DNA of 64,000 nucleotides, taken from Oscillatoriales cyanobacterium CG2_30_40_61 (lineage in GTDB: Bacteria > Cyanobacteriota > Cyanobacteriia > Cyanobacteriales > Microcoleaceae). A program made the position numbers and the translations under genes. The DNA is taken from positions 1-64,000 of the forward strand of contig MNYZ01000087.1 in NCBI GenBank assembly GCA_001873365.1, written 5' to 3'. Of this stretch, positions 8,516 to 17,839 are shown piece after piece; the stretch's first letter is position 1; each line of letters begins with the position of its first letter. Under the pieces are notes generated by a model that did no database searches, had not been told where the DNA came from, and saw only the letters and a list, made by a program, of their open reading frames with translations.

Positions 8516-10483
8516 ATGTCACAACCTACGATAGAATCGATTCTGCAAGAAAATCGGTTGTTTAAACCAACACCGGAGTTTTCCCAGAATGCTCATATTA
8601 AAAGTTTAGAGGATTATAAACAACTCTATGAAAAAGCTAAAGCCGACCCGGAAGCGTTCTGGGCAGAACTAGCGGAAACAGAACTTCATTGGTTTCAAAA
8701 ATGGGATCAGGTTTTAGACTGGCAACCCCCTTTTGCCAAATGGTTTGTCAATGGCAAAATTAATATTTCCTATAATTGTTTAGATCGACATTTAACCACT
8801 TGGCGGAAAAATAAAGCCGCCTTAATTTGGGAAGGAGAACCGGGCGATACCCGAACTTTAACCTACTTCCAACTGCATCGAGAAGTCTGTCAAATGGCGA
8901 ACGTTCTCAAACAGTTAGGAGTGCAAAAAGGCGATCGCATTGGCATCTATATGCCCATGATACCCGAAGCCGCCATTGCCATGTTAGCCTGTGCCCGTAT
9001 TGGCGCGCCCCATACCGTGGTTTTTGGGGGGTTTAGTGGAGAAGCCTTAAAAGATCGGTTAGTGGACGCCCAAGCTAAATTAGTGATTACCGCCGATGGT
9101 GGCTGGCGAAAAGATGCCATTGTCCAGTTAAAAGAACAAGTCGATAAAGCCATTGAAGCCGGGGCGACCAGCGTTGATAACGTTTTAGTGGTACAAAGAA
9201 CTAACCAAAAAATTAACATGGAACCCGGACGGGATCATTGGTGGCATGATCTCAGACAAGGGGTTTCCGCCGACTGTCCCGCCGAACCGATGGATAGTGA
9301 GGATATGCTGTTCATCCTCTACACCAGTGGCACCACAGGTCAACCCAAGGGCGTTGTTCACACCACAGGTGGGTATAACCTCTACAGCCACATTACCAAT
9401 AAATGGGCATTTGACTTACAGGATACCGATGTCTATTGGTGTACGGCCGATGTCGGTTGGATTACTGGACACAGTTATATTGTCTATGGGCCGTTATCCA
9501 ATGGCGCGACAACCCTAATGTATGAAGGGGCGCCGCGTACTTCTAACCCTGGTTGTTTCTGGGATGTGGTGGAAAAATACGGGGTGACGATATTCTATAC
9601 CGCCCCCACCGCGATTCGGTCGTTTATGAAGATGGGCGAACACCATCCCAAGTCCCGTGATTTATCGTCTCTAAGGCTATTAGGAACCGTTGGAGAACCG
9701 ATTAACCCGGAAGCTTGGATGTGGTATCAACGGGTAATTGGTAACGGTAACTGCCCCATTGTAGACACTTGGTGGCAAACGGAAACGGGCGGGTTTATGA
9801 TTACCCCCTTACCTGGTGCAATTCCCACCAAACCCGGTTCGGCAACCTTACCTTTCCCCGGGATTTTAGCGGATGTTGTGGATGCGGAAGGTCAACCCGT
9901 AACCGATGACAGTGGTGGTTATTTAGTGGTGCGGTATCCTTGGCCGGGAATGATGCGGACGATATATGGTGATCCTGATCGTTTCCGCCGGACATATTGG
10001 GAATATTTGAAACCCAAAGATGGTATTCCCCTCTATTTTGCCGGGGATGGAGCCCATCAAGACCGGGAAGGCTATTTCTGGGTTATGGGTCGGGTGGATG
10101 ACGTGATCAATGTGTCGGGACACCGTTTAGGGACGATGGAAATTGAGTCAGCGTTGGTGTCCCATCCGGCGGTAGCTGAGGCGGCGGTGGTCGGGAAACC
10201 CGATGATATTAAGGGTGAGGATATTGTCGCCTTTGTCACCTTGGAAGAAGGTCAGGAAGCGTCCGATGAGTTGGCCAAGGAACTCAAAAAGCACGTTGTT
10301 GGTGAAATTGGGGCCTTAGCTCGTCCTGGGGAAATTCGGTTTACGGATGATTTACCGAAAACCCGGTCTGGGAAGATTATGCGGCGGTTGTTGCGATCGT
10401 TGGCGTCGGGTCAGGAAATTACCGGAGATACCTCTACGTTACAGGATCGGAGTGTATTAGAAAAATTGCGCGGTGGGGCGTAA
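8516..10483 (+). CDS. acs: Acetyl-CoA synthetase (AMP-forming)
   Basis: 655 residues, the usual length. It activates acetate to acetyl-AMP and then acetyl-CoA in the cytosol, feeding lipid and central metabolism. Landmarks: the ATP/AMP-binding motif [11 protein letters not shown] at about 267-277, TWWQTETGG (A5-type core), [15 protein letters not shown] near 526-540, and the C-terminal [10 protein letters not shown] whose lysine (about 618) is the residue acetylated in regulated family members. The start ATG follows an STRR-rich gap. A hairpin with a T tract about 100 bases downstream ends the transcript. Confidence 0.97.
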   Translation: MSQPTIESILQENRLFKPTPEFSQNAHIKSLEDYKQLYEKAKADPEAFWAELAETELHWFQKWDQVLDWQPPFAKWFVNGKINISYNCLDRHLTTWRKNKAALIWEGEPGDTRTLTYFQLHREVCQMANVLKQLGVQKGDRIGIYMPMIPEAAIAMLACARIGAPHTVVFGGFSGEALKDRLVDAQAKLVITADGGWRKDAIVQLKEQVDKAIEAGATSVDNVLVVQRTNQKINMEPGRDHWWHDLRQGVSADCPAEPMDSEDMLFILYTSGTTGQPKGVVHTTGGYNLYSHITNKWAFDLQDTDVYWCTADVGWITGHSYIVYGPLSNGATTLMYEGAPRTSNPGCFWDVVEKYGVTIFYTAPTAIRSFMKMGEHHPKSRDLSSLRLLGTVGEPINPEAWMWYQRVIGNGNCPIVDTWWQTETGGFMITPLPGAIPTKPGSATLPFPGILADVVDAEGQPVTDDSGGYLVVRYPWPGMMRTIYGDPDRFRRTYWEYLKPKDGIPLYFAGDGAHQDREGYFWVMGRVDDVINVSGHRLGTMEIESALVSHPAVAEAAVVGKPDDIKGEDIVAFVTLEEGQEASDELAKELKKHVVGEIGALARPGEIRFTDDLPKTRSGKIMRRLLRSLASGQEITGDTSTLQDRSVLEKLRGGA

Positions 10484-10489
10484 TTAGTT

Positions 10490-10552
10490 GTAGGGGCGGG
10501 TTCATCGAGATGCGCGGTGATTAACAACAGATATAAAAGAACCCGTCCGTAC
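10490..10552 (+). repeat. Dispersed hairpin repeat GGGGCGGGTTC...GAACCCGTCC
   Basis: GTAGGGGCGGGTTC and GAACCCGTCCGTAC can pair at 12 of 14 positions around a loop of about 35 bases. Related hairpins follow cobJ (20826-20884) and clpX (29412-29462). It lies directly after acs and before the acs terminator. Confidence 0.6.
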
Positions 10553-10580
10553 CAGTTATCAGTGTTAATATTGCTATGTT

Positions 10581-10605
10581 CCCAGGTCAACCTGGGATTT
10601 TTTAT
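10581..10605 (+). terminator. Rho-independent terminator after acs
   Basis: CCCAGGT, loop CA, ACCTGGG form a perfect 7-bp stem followed by ATTTTTT. It ends the acs transcript. Because it lies inside the longest possible frame of the next gene, it argues for the later start of that gene. Confidence 0.85.
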
Positions 10606-10645
10606 AATTGTAGGATGGGCTTTGCTGATCATTTCAATTAATAGA

Positions 10646-13147
10646 ATGAGTTCTCTTATAAATTTAACAATGCGTATTTCCTTTGGTATAAAATTAGGTA
10701 TTTCAATTACGTTATTAACCCTGGGAATTAGCACAGCCAGTCTATACTATTTTTATTCAATTACTTCTAAATTAGTGATGGAACAAATTAGAGGACGACT
10801 TAAAGATATTGGTAGTACCAGTGCCTTTTTATTCAGCAATGAAGATCGTGAAAGCATTGTCAGGTTAAAAGCTGAAATTGACAAGCAAGCTCAATTTTCC
10901 ATGGCAGAGCTACAAAAAGTACCACCAGGTGGCACATTGAATAGTCTGACTCCTGAAAATATTCGTAAATATCAGTCCACAAAAGAGTGTAAAGATATCG
11001 TTCAAATTCTTAGAAAAATTCATACTGCCAACCTAAATAATAATAATAAAATAGCCCCGTTAAAAGACTTTTATCCACAAACTATTTCAGCTTCTGAAAA
11101 TATTTCAGATTATGGCGATTCAATTTTACCTTATATTCTGATTACAATTCCAGAGTCGCCTGATCACAAGTTTTTAAAATTTATTGCCTCAGATACCCAA
11201 GAGCCAGAAGGTTGGTGGCAAGGTAATCCCATCGGCAATCTCTATGTTCCAAATTCTCCTGTCTTTGATATGGCTTTTAAAGCAGGTGAAATATTTGTTG
11301 CCAAAGACTATTATACAGATAGTTTTTATACTTCTATTACAGTCGCTATCCCCATTAAGGATAAACAAGGCAAAACCATCGCCCTTCTTGGCTTAGATTA
11401 TATAGCAGGAAGTCAGCAAGACCAACTCAGTAATTTGAAATACATCAGCCTCGGCATAATTGCCATTAGTTTTATCCTCTCAATCTTACTTTCGATTCTC
11501 TTGGCTCGTTATTTAGGGTATCCGATTAAACAGCTACAAATCGCCGCTCAAAAAGTACAATCTCAAAATTATAATGTAACAATAGATCTAAAACGTAAAG
11601 ACGAATTAGGTCAACTTGCAGAAACTTTCAATTTAATGGTTGCTGATGTGCGTAACTATGCAGAAACGCTGGAGCAAAAAGTTGAGCAAAGAACCGAAGA
11701 ATTAGTTATTGCTAAAGAAAAAGCCGAAGTTGCTAATCAAGCAAAAAGTAGTTTTATTGCCAATATGAGCCATGAATTGCGGAGTCCATTAAATGCAATT
11801 ATGGGTTTTTCTCAGTTAATGTTACGCACAAAAAATTTACCTTCTGAACAATATCAAAATGCGGGTATTATTCATCGGAGTGGTGAATATTTATTAATCT
11901 TAATTAATAATGTTTTAGATTTTTCTAAAATTGAAGCTCAAAAAACTACTCTGAATCAAAAGGATTTTGACCTATATCAATTGTTAGATGATTTGGAAGA
12001 TATGTTACATTTAAGGGCGTTTAATGCGGGATTAGAATTGATTTTTGTGCGTGAAGAAAATCTACCGCGTTATATTTACACTGATGACGTAAAATTACGT
12101 CAAGTTTTACTTAATTTATTAGGTAACGCGATTAAATTCACATCTCAAGGTGAAGTAATTTTAAGTGTTAACAGCCAGGAAAATAAAGACAATCAAAATC
12201 AGAGTTTAAACTTTCAAATTAGGGACACAGGGAAAGGAATTTCTGAAGCAGAATTAACTAACTTATTCGAGGCATTTTCTCAAACTGAATCAGGACGAGA
12301 AGCCCAAGAAGGCACAGGATTAGGATTATTAATTAGTCGTCAATTTGTGCAGTTAATGGGGGGAGATATTACGGTAGAGAGTGAATTAGGGAAAGGCGCA
12401 ACTTTTCAATTTTCGATTTCGGTAGAATTAGGTCAAGAATCAACTAAAATTGAACAAATTAATCTCCAACGGGTATTAGCACTAGCACCCGAACAACCGA
12501 CTTACAAAATCTTGACGGTAGATGATAAAGCGATTAATTGCCAATTATTAATTAAATTACTTTCCCCTTTAGGATTTGAGGTGAAAGAAGCCAGTAATGG
12601 AATTGAAGCTATTAATATTTGGAAAGAATGGCAACCCCATTTAATTTTTATGGATATGAGAATGCCTGTCATGGATGGTTATGAAGCTACTAAATATATT
12701 AAATCCACAACTCAAGGTAATACTACTGCGATTGTTGCTTTAACGGCGAGTGTCTTAGAAGAAGAAAAAGCGATCATTCTATCAGCAGGGTGTGATGATT
12801 TTATGCGAAAACCCTTTAAAGAATCTACAATTTTTGAAGTATTAACTAAACATTTAGGAGTAAAATATATTTATGAACATAAGACAGATGGGAATAGTCA
12901 AATAGGAGGGGCAATTAATGAATTATCCCGACTAACTACAGAACAATTCCAAATCATGCCCCAGGAATGGGTAATCAGATTATATCAAGCAGTCCTCGAA
13001 GCAGATGAGCAGCAAATCATGAGATTAATCCCAGAAATTCCCGAAACCGAAACTTATTTGGCTACAAGCTTGACTAAACTGGTGCGTCAATTTCAATTTG
13101 AGCAAATTATTGATTTGATAGAACCTTTTATTGGGGATTATAATTAA
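10646..13147 (+). CDS. Hybrid sensor histidine kinase with receiver domain
   Basis: About 833 residues from the ATG at 10646 (a second ATG is at 10670); the frame is open from 10517, but that stretch contains the acs terminator and a hairpin repeat. Order: membrane helix, an extracytoplasmic sensor of about 220 residues (Cache-like, with FIASDTQEPEGWWQGNP), second membrane helix, HAMP, short coiled coil, HisKA with the phosphoacceptor H376 in NMSHELRSPLNAI, HATPase with NLLGNAIKFT, DTGKGI and GTGLGL, and a receiver domain (ILTVDDKAIN, phosphoacceptor D670 in MDMRMPVMDG, KPF). A C-terminal helical tail of about 110 residues may be a degenerate phosphotransfer domain, lacking an obvious histidine motif. 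The signal is unknown; no cognate regulator is adjacent. Confidence 0.92.
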   Translation: MSSLINLTMRISFGIKLGISITLLTLGISTASLYYFYSITSKLVMEQIRGRLKDIGSTSAFLFSNEDRESIVRLKAEIDKQAQFSMAELQKVPPGGTLNSLTPENIRKYQSTKECKDIVQILRKIHTANLNNNNKIAPLKDFYPQTISASENISDYGDSILPYILITIPESPDHKFLKFIASDTQEPEGWWQGNPIGNLYVPNSPVFDMAFKAGEIFVAKDYYTDSFYTSITVAIPIKDKQGKTIALLGLDYIAGSQQDQLSNLKYISLGIIAISFILSILLSILLARYLGYPIKQLQIAAQKVQSQNYNVTIDLKRKDELGQLAETFNLMVADVRNYAETLEQKVEQRTEELVIAKEKAEVANQAKSSFIANMSHELRSPLNAIMGFSQLMLRTKNLPSEQYQNAGIIHRSGEYLLILINNVLDFSKIEAQKTTLNQKDFDLYQLLDDLEDMLHLRAFNAGLELIFVREENLPRYIYTDDVKLRQVLLNLLGNAIKFTSQGEVILSVNSQENKDNQNQSLNFQIRDTGKGISEAELTNLFEAFSQTESGREAQEGTGLGLLISRQFVQLMGGDITVESELGKGATFQFSISVELGQESTKIEQINLQRVLALAPEQPTYKILTVDDKAINCQLLIKLLSPLGFEVKEASNGIEAINIWKEWQPHLIFMDMRMPVMDGYEATKYIKSTTQGNTTAIVALTASVLEEEKAIILSAGCDDFMRKPFKESTIFEVLTKHLGVKYIYEHKTDGNSQIGGAINELSRLTTEQFQIMPQEWVIRLYQAVLEADEQQIMRLIPEIPETETYLATSLTKLVRQFQFEQIIDLIEPFIGDYN

Positions 13148-13168
13148 TTATAGAAATAATTTTTTTAT

Positions 13169-13939
13169 ATGTTTCCTGCTATCCTTATGAGTCATAAAAA
13201 AAGAGTCTTAATTTTAGGCGGAACAACCGAAGCAGTAGCAATAGCAACTCAAATTAATCAAATTCCGGGTATGGAGGCGATCGCTTCTTTAGCAGGTCGA
13301 ACTCAGCAACCCATCACTCAAACTAACCCGGTTTCTGTTAGAATTGGAGGGTTTGGGGGAGCTGCTGGATTAGCAGATTATCTACGCCAGGAACACATTG
13401 ATTTGGTAATTGATGCTACCCATCCTTTTGCCGCGCAAATTTCTTTTAATGCTGCTCAAGCTGCCTGCGAGTGTGGGATTCCGCGATTAATGCTAATTCG
13501 TCCCGCCTGGAAAGCAGTATTAGGAGATGATTGGATTGAGGTAAACACAAATCAAGCGGCGGCCAAGGCTTTACCAGGGTTAGCTGAACGCATATTTCTT
13601 ACTATTGGTCGGCAAGAACTCCCGGCCTATTCCCAGGTAAAAAATATCTGGTTTTTGATGCGGATGATTGACCCTCCTCAACCGGATTTACCCATACCCC
13701 CCGGACAGTTAATTTTGCAACGGGGGCCCTTTTCTTTGGAGTCAGAGCGATCGCTTTTACAAAAACATCAAATCGGGGCAATTGTTAGTAAAAATAGCGG
13801 GGGTGATGCGACTTATGCCAAAATTATCGCCGCCCGGGAGTTAGGATTACCAGTTGTCATGGTGCAACGTCCCCCAGTGCCTGAAGGAGAAACCGTTACG
13901 GATGTAGAAAGTGTGATCTTTTGGGTGAAAAACCAATAA
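13169..13939 (+). CDS. cobK: Precorrin-6A reductase
   Basis: 256 residues (250 if the internal ATG at 13187 is used). It reduces precorrin-6A (or the cobalt form) with NADPH in corrin ring synthesis. Landmarks: VLILGGTTEA at the N-terminus, DATHPFAAQIS, and the C-terminal SKNSGGDATYAKI followed by LGLPVVMVQRP, all diagnostic of CobK/CbiJ. It follows the histidine kinase gene by only 21 bases but belongs functionally to the cobalamin genes further on. Confidence 0.95.
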   Translation: MFPAILMSHKKRVLILGGTTEAVAIATQINQIPGMEAIASLAGRTQQPITQTNPVSVRIGGFGGAAGLADYLRQEHIDLVIDATHPFAAQISFNAAQAACECGIPRLMLIRPAWKAVLGDDWIEVNTNQAAAKALPGLAERIFLTIGRQELPAYSQVKNIWFLMRMIDPPQPDLPIPPGQLILQRGPFSLESERSLLQKHQIGAIVSKNSGGDATYAKIIAARELGLPVVMVQRPPVPEGETVTDVESVIFWVKNQ

Positions 13940-13963
13940 TCAGACTCAATTAAATTATTATTG

Positions 13964-14485
13964 TTAATAACGTTCGTGAATCGATTTACATTCCCAAAAA
14001 AGTCCCGGCCCAACGGTCAAAACTTGCTCAGTTGGCATGAATAATTCCCAATAGGCAAGCCCAGAATTATCTTGCAAATCTGGCTCTAAAATCAGTTGGT
14101 AATTGCCCTCAAATAAGAGAGTGAGACTAATATTTTGAGCATCAATCACAAAATTAATTAATTCTTTGTTTTCCAATTGCTGCAAAACTTTTTTGATAGT
14201 ATCTATGTCTACATCTATATTAACTTGTAACGTCGAAATTAAAACTTGATCTCCTTGCTGGAAAATCCAAGATGTTGCCCTTGTGCCAAATTGCCAACTT
14301 CCTTTGCGTAGATGTTTCAATTTAGGGTGACTATAGGCAGACATTTCACCAAGATCTAGCCGTAATTCATCCCCATAACTAAATGTAACCTGATGACAAG
14401 TTTCTCCAATAATGGGTTTAGTAATCACCGAAATAATTTGCTCTATATTTGGCTGTGAATTAGCAAGAGATGTCTGAGTAACCAT
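13964..14485 (-). CDS. Unrecognised 173-residue protein (possible immunity-like partner)
   Basis: 173 residues, soluble, no signal peptide. After a variable N-terminus it has a compact beta-rich pattern: SYGDELRLDLGEM, KGSWQFGTRATSW, then SLTLLFEGNYQLILEP and AYWELFMP. The sequence GSW-FGTRATSW followed by a terminal WELF block reminds me of small immunity-type or DUF proteins found next to secreted toxin genes, but I cannot name a family. Its ATG follows the stop of the 65-residue gene with no gap (TAA then ATG), so the two are translated from one message. The pair sits between cobK and cobL and has nothing obvious to do with cobalamin. Confidence 0.7.
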   Translation of the reverse strand: MVTQTSLANSQPNIEQIISVITKPIIGETCHQVTFSYGDELRLDLGEMSAYSHPKLKHLRKGSWQFGTRATSWIFQQGDQVLISTLQVNIDVDIDTIKKVLQQLENKELINFVIDAQNISLTLLFEGNYQLILEPDLQDNSGLAYWELFMPTEQVLTVGPGLFWECKSIHERY

Positions 14486-14683
14486 TTAGATATCCTCTAA
14501 AAATTCTTTAGCTTTTTGGCGGAGTTCTTCATAGGTAAAGTCGCCTCTAAGGTTTAGATTTCCACCATAACCATTTCTTTTTTCTTCCTCAAGAAATATG
14601 CCAAAAGCATTCCTTAATTCCCCTGTAATATGAAACTCTTTAGCGATGGCATCAACCTGTTTAATATCCCTTTTTCTGCCCAT
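14486..14683 (-). CDS. Unrecognised 65-residue protein (possible toxin-tip or antitoxin-like)
   Basis: 65 residues, highly charged and helical: GRKRDIKQVD, FHITGELRNAFGIFLEEEKR, GYGGN, then GDFTYEELRQKAKEFLED. The closing pattern FTYEELRQKAKEF after an arginine-rich FG helix is one I associate with small proteins and C-terminal segments in polymorphic-toxin neighbourhoods; this is pattern memory, not a search result. It is the first gene of a two-gene unit with the 173-residue gene. The 100 bases upstream are very AT-rich and could hold its promoter. Confidence 0.65.
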   Translation of the reverse strand: MGRKRDIKQVDAIAKEFHITGELRNAFGIFLEEEKRNGYGGNLNLRGDFTYEELRQKAKEFLEDI

Positions 14684-14784
14684 GAATAGATAAAAACCAT
14701 AATTATTATCAATTTAGCATATATACAATTTAAGACAATTATAACATTTTCTTGAGTTAATTAAAATAACAAACTAAAAAGATG

Positions 14785-16014
14785 TCAATAAGGTTTTAAA
14801 ACAACCCATTGAGTTACGGGAGCCATGGCTTTCCAGCCTAAAAATTTACCCACAGGTTCAGCCCTTTGAATCCCAATTCGGATCAGTTCTCCCCCTAATT
14901 TACTGTACCACTGAAACATGATTAATTCGCTTTCTACGGTAACAGCATTAGCAACCAGACGACCACCCGATGGTAAGGCTTGCCAACAGGTTTCTAAAAG
15001 TTCGGGGACTGTAATTCCACCACCAATAAAAATAGCATTAGGTTGGGGTAAATCTTGGAGGGCACTCGGCGCTTTTCCTGCCACAATTTTGAGGTTAGGA
15101 GTTCCCAAGGCCGTTGCGTTATCAGCAATATATTGTAATCGGGTGGGGTGCTGTTCGATCGCAATACTTTGACAACGGCGATCGCTGCGCATCCACTCAA
15201 TCCCAATGGAGCCACAACCCGCCCCCACATCCCATAGCAGTTGTCCGGGTAGGGGAGCCAGGGCCGCCAGGGTAATCGCCCGCACTTCTCTTTTTGTTAA
15301 CTGGCCGTCATGGTGATAGGCAAGATCGGGCAGTCCGGGGAGACGAGGGGGGAGGGGGACGGGATGGGAGGAAATACAGGTAATCGCGATCGCATTCAAA
15401 TCCGCGATATCCGTGGCATTCCAACCCCAGGCAGTCCCCTCAATTCGGCGTTCTCGGGTTCCCCCTAGATGTTCTAATACCACCATTGGACTCTCACCAA
15501 AGCCCCGTTGGGTTAGTAGTTGGGCGACAATTGCGGGGGTTTGTCGATCAGCACTGAGCACTAATAGTTTAGCCCCCGGATAAATTACCGCATTTAACAA
15601 AGCTGGGGGGCGACCACATAAACTCAAGGTTTCTACCTCTGTTAGCGACCAACCCAAATGACTACAGGCGAGGCTAAAGGTAGACGCAGAGGGAACAATT
15701 GTGATTTCGTTAATCGGAATCTGGCGAGTTAGGGTAACACCAATGCCATAACACATCGGATCACCACTGGCTAAAACACAGACGGCTTGACCACGACGGC
15801 GGATAATCTCATTAATTGAATCTTCAATTGGAGCAGTCCAGAGAATTTTTTCTCGCTTATCTTCCGTGGGCAGCATAGCTAAATGACGTTCGCCCCCGAC
15901 AATTACGGAGGCAAGGGAGAGGAGAGTCCGGCCTACGGAGGTTAAGTCCTCTAGTCCATTGTCCCCAATTCCCACCACCGATAGCCATGGATGTGGCTGA
16001 TCCTGATCGCTCAT
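14785..16014 (-). CDS. cobL: Precorrin-6Y C5,15-methyltransferase (decarboxylating), CbiE-CbiT fusion
   Basis: 409 residues from the ATG at 16014; an upstream in-frame TTG at 16035 is less likely. The N-terminal half is CbiE-like (WLSVVGIGDNGLEDL, ASGDPMCYGIG) and methylates C5; the C-terminal half is CbiT-like with the SAM motif DVGAGCGSIGIEW and methylates C15 with loss of CO2. The fused CobL form is common in cyanobacteria and aerobic-pathway bacteria. It is divergent from the riboswitch-controlled cobG transcript, so its promoter lies in the same short intergenic region. Confidence 0.95.
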   Translation of the reverse strand: MSDQDQPHPWLSVVGIGDNGLEDLTSVGRTLLSLASVIVGGERHLAMLPTEDKREKILWTAPIEDSINEIIRRRGQAVCVLASGDPMCYGIGVTLTRQIPINEITIVPSASTFSLACSHLGWSLTEVETLSLCGRPPALLNAVIYPGAKLLVLSADRQTPAIVAQLLTQRGFGESPMVVLEHLGGTRERRIEGTAWGWNATDIADLNAIAITCISSHPVPLPPRLPGLPDLAYHHDGQLTKREVRAITLAALAPLPGQLLWDVGAGCGSIGIEWMRSDRRCQSIAIEQHPTRLQYIADNATALGTPNLKIVAGKAPSALQDLPQPNAIFIGGGITVPELLETCWQALPSGGRLVANAVTVESELIMFQWYSKLGGELIRIGIQRAEPVGKFLGWKAMAPVTQWVVLKPY

Positions 16015-16048
16015 AATTAAAAAAATTATTGTCAACTATAGTCTATGG

Positions 16049-16054
16049 TATAAT
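16049..16054 (+). promoter_or_regulatory. -10 box of the cobG transcript
   Basis: A perfect TATAAT lies just upstream of the riboswitch. No convincing -35 box at ideal spacing is seen (TTGTCA is only 14 bases away). Transcription would start near 16061. Confidence 0.45.
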
Positions 16055-16061
16055 TTCCTAG

Positions 16062-16178
16062 CTTGTTGTTGGGAAAGTCCGGTGGGATTCCGTTACTGTG
16101 CCGCAACTGTAATCAAGGAAAAAATAATTGGATTCTACCTTTTTACCTTTTCTCTTGCGAGTCAGAATGCCAATTTCA
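16062..16178 (+). promoter_or_regulatory. Cobalamin riboswitch
   Basis: The sequence contains in order GGGAAAGTCCGGTGGGATTCC, CTGTGCCGCAACTGTAATC (the highly conserved CCGCAACTGTAA block), and the B12-box GCGAGTCAGAATGCC at 16157-16171. These are the conserved elements of the adenosylcobalamin-class riboswitch, oriented plus. It precedes cobG by about 80 bases and is expected to repress the cobG-cobH-cobI-cobJ transcript when cobalamin is abundant. Confidence 0.9.
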
Positions 16179-16258
16179 AGCGGTTCAAGATTGGATAGAA
16201 ACACGGTTTTCAAATAATAACAAAAAAACCCTTGTTTCTAACTAATTCTCTGCGTCGC

Positions 16259-17704
16259 ATGGAGAAAAAAATAACTGTGAATTGGTTAGTTAAAGCAAAT
16301 GTTTGTCCGGGGTTATTTTATGGGACTCCCGCCCAAGATGGGTTTTTAATTCGCATCCGCACCCCTGGGGGATGGCTGAATGCTCAACAGGGAGAATTAA
16401 TCGCCCAATTACTGAAAGCATGGGGAAGTGAAACCCTACAAGTCACAAATCGAGGAAATTTGCAAATTCGGGCGGTACAAACTTCCCCTAGTTTAGAAGT
16501 ATTTCAGACCTTACAAAATTTAGGGTTAGCCGCGTCTGATCCTCGGATCGATCACCTGCGAAATATTATGGCTAGTCCCACCGCCGGAATTGATCGTCAA
16601 GAATTAATTGATACTCGTCCATTGGTTCAAAAATTAGATAATTTTATTCAGAATCATCCCTCAATTATTGAACTTAGTCCTAAATTTAGTATAGGTATTG
16701 ATGGCGGTGGAATGTTAGGAATTGGAACTCGCTCGCCGATGGCTTGGGAACACCGTTATAATGAAATTCAACTCTCATCAATTGCGATTAATAATATAAA
16801 TTCAACCCCTGATATTTACTTTCAGTTAAGCCTCGGAGGGGATAAAAATTTATATCATACTTCGATATTAATTGAGCCAAAACACTGTTTATCTGTGGTG
16901 GCTGCTCTGATTAAAGTTTATATCGATTATGTTCAACAAAATCCATCCCCAACGGGTAAAAAACCCCGGATGAAACACTTACTTAAAGATTGGGGTGTAG
17001 AAAAGTATATCGAAGCAGTTAAGACTGAGTTAGAGTATCCTTTAGAGCAAATTATTGATGCAGAAAATACGGTTTTAGAAACTTTAAATCCCTTACCCTC
17101 CCAACCCTATGCCCATTTAGGAATTCATCCCCAAAAACAAGCCGGATTATCCTATCTGGGTTTATCCTTGAAATTAGGAAAATTGAGTATTGATCAACTC
17201 TTGGAATTAGTGGAAATATCAAAAACTTTTGGTAGTGATCAATTACGTTTAACTCCTTGGCAAACTATTTTAATTCCCGATATCCCCGATGAAAAAATAG
17301 CGGAATTATTACCCAAACTAGCCCCATTTGGATTATCGAATTCTTTAGTTGATGCGGGAATTGTTGCCTGTGCGGGAAAACCTGGGTGTGCGGCGGCGGC
17401 CACTGAAACCCAAATCCATGCTTTAATATTAGGAGATTATCTCAAGGAACGGTTAACACTAAATTCTCCGGTGAATATTCATGTGACGGGTTGTAATAAA
17501 TTATGCGCCCAACCGAGTCCGGCAGAAATTACACTTTTAGGAACAACAATTGAACAAAATGGCAAAAAAGTTGAGGGGTATCAAGTTTATATTGGCAAGG
17601 GTCAAGCATCATTAAACCATCAAGTTTGTGAGGGAAAACTGGTTGATATTCTTCCCTTAATTCAAAAAATTTGCGTTGATCTCAATCAGGACTTACGCAC
17701 CTAA
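16259..17704 (+). CDS. cobG: Precorrin-3B synthase (CobG-type)
   Basis: About 481 residues from the ATG at 16259; an upstream TTG at 16232 is in frame. CobG is related to sulfite/nitrite reductases and in the aerobic pathway uses O2 to hydroxylate C20 and form the gamma-lactone of precorrin-3B. It has the duplicated ferredoxin-like repeats (GFLIRIRTPGG; NRGNLQIRA), and the siroheme/Fe-S cysteine clusters CAGKPGCAAA and VTGCNKLC. The last four codons (QDLRT region) and the stop TAA come from the terminal repeat of a MITE that begins at 17688, so the natural C-terminus has been replaced, probably with little effect because all cofactor residues lie upstream. Confidence 0.92.
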   Translation: MEKKITVNWLVKANVCPGLFYGTPAQDGFLIRIRTPGGWLNAQQGELIAQLLKAWGSETLQVTNRGNLQIRAVQTSPSLEVFQTLQNLGLAASDPRIDHLRNIMASPTAGIDRQELIDTRPLVQKLDNFIQNHPSIIELSPKFSIGIDGGGMLGIGTRSPMAWEHRYNEIQLSSIAINNINSTPDIYFQLSLGGDKNLYHTSILIEPKHCLSVVAALIKVYIDYVQQNPSPTGKKPRMKHLLKDWGVEKYIEAVKTELEYPLEQIIDAENTVLETLNPLPSQPYAHLGIHPQKQAGLSYLGLSLKLGKLSIDQLLELVEISKTFGSDQLRLTPWQTILIPDIPDEKIAELLPKLAPFGLSNSLVDAGIVACAGKPGCAAAATETQIHALILGDYLKERLTLNSPVNIHVTGCNKLCAQPSPAEITLLGTTIEQNGKKVEGYQVYIGKGQASLNHQVCEGKLVDILPLIQKICVDLNQDLRT

Positions 17705-17791
17705 CCAAAGAAACCGGTTTTTTTTACAAAAATACTTCGTGTGACCCATATATTATCTAAAAAACCCGGTTTCTCGGTCTCCATAAGTCCT
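17688..17791. mobile_element. MITE-like inverted-repeat element (copy 2), overlapping the 3' end of cobG
   Basis: 104 bp. Left end AGGACTTACGCACC, right end ATAAGTCCT. Core arms GAAACCGGTTTTTTT and AAAACCCGGTTTCTC are inverted, and the centre ACTTCGTGTGACCCA is the reverse complement of the centre of copy 1. No coding capacity. It starts inside the cobG reading frame and supplies its stop; cobH begins 49 bases beyond it. Confidence 0.85.
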
Positions 17792-17839
17792 ATTAATAAA
17801 ACCCAACCCGAATAATTTTTTAAACATCAAACAATTAAT

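Noticed and set aside
15912-15935. GAGGAGAGTCCGG, similar to a conserved RNase P RNA segment
   Set aside because: It lies inside the cobL coding sequence and none of the other RNase P RNA elements are near.
13964-16014. Genomic island or prophage within the cobalamin cluster
   Set aside because: Only two small genes are foreign in character; no integrase, tRNA or direct repeats border them.
16063-16245. 60-codon frame upstream of cobG
   Set aside because: It coincides with the cobalamin riboswitch; its CGNCNQG-like sequence is a by-product of conserved RNA bases.
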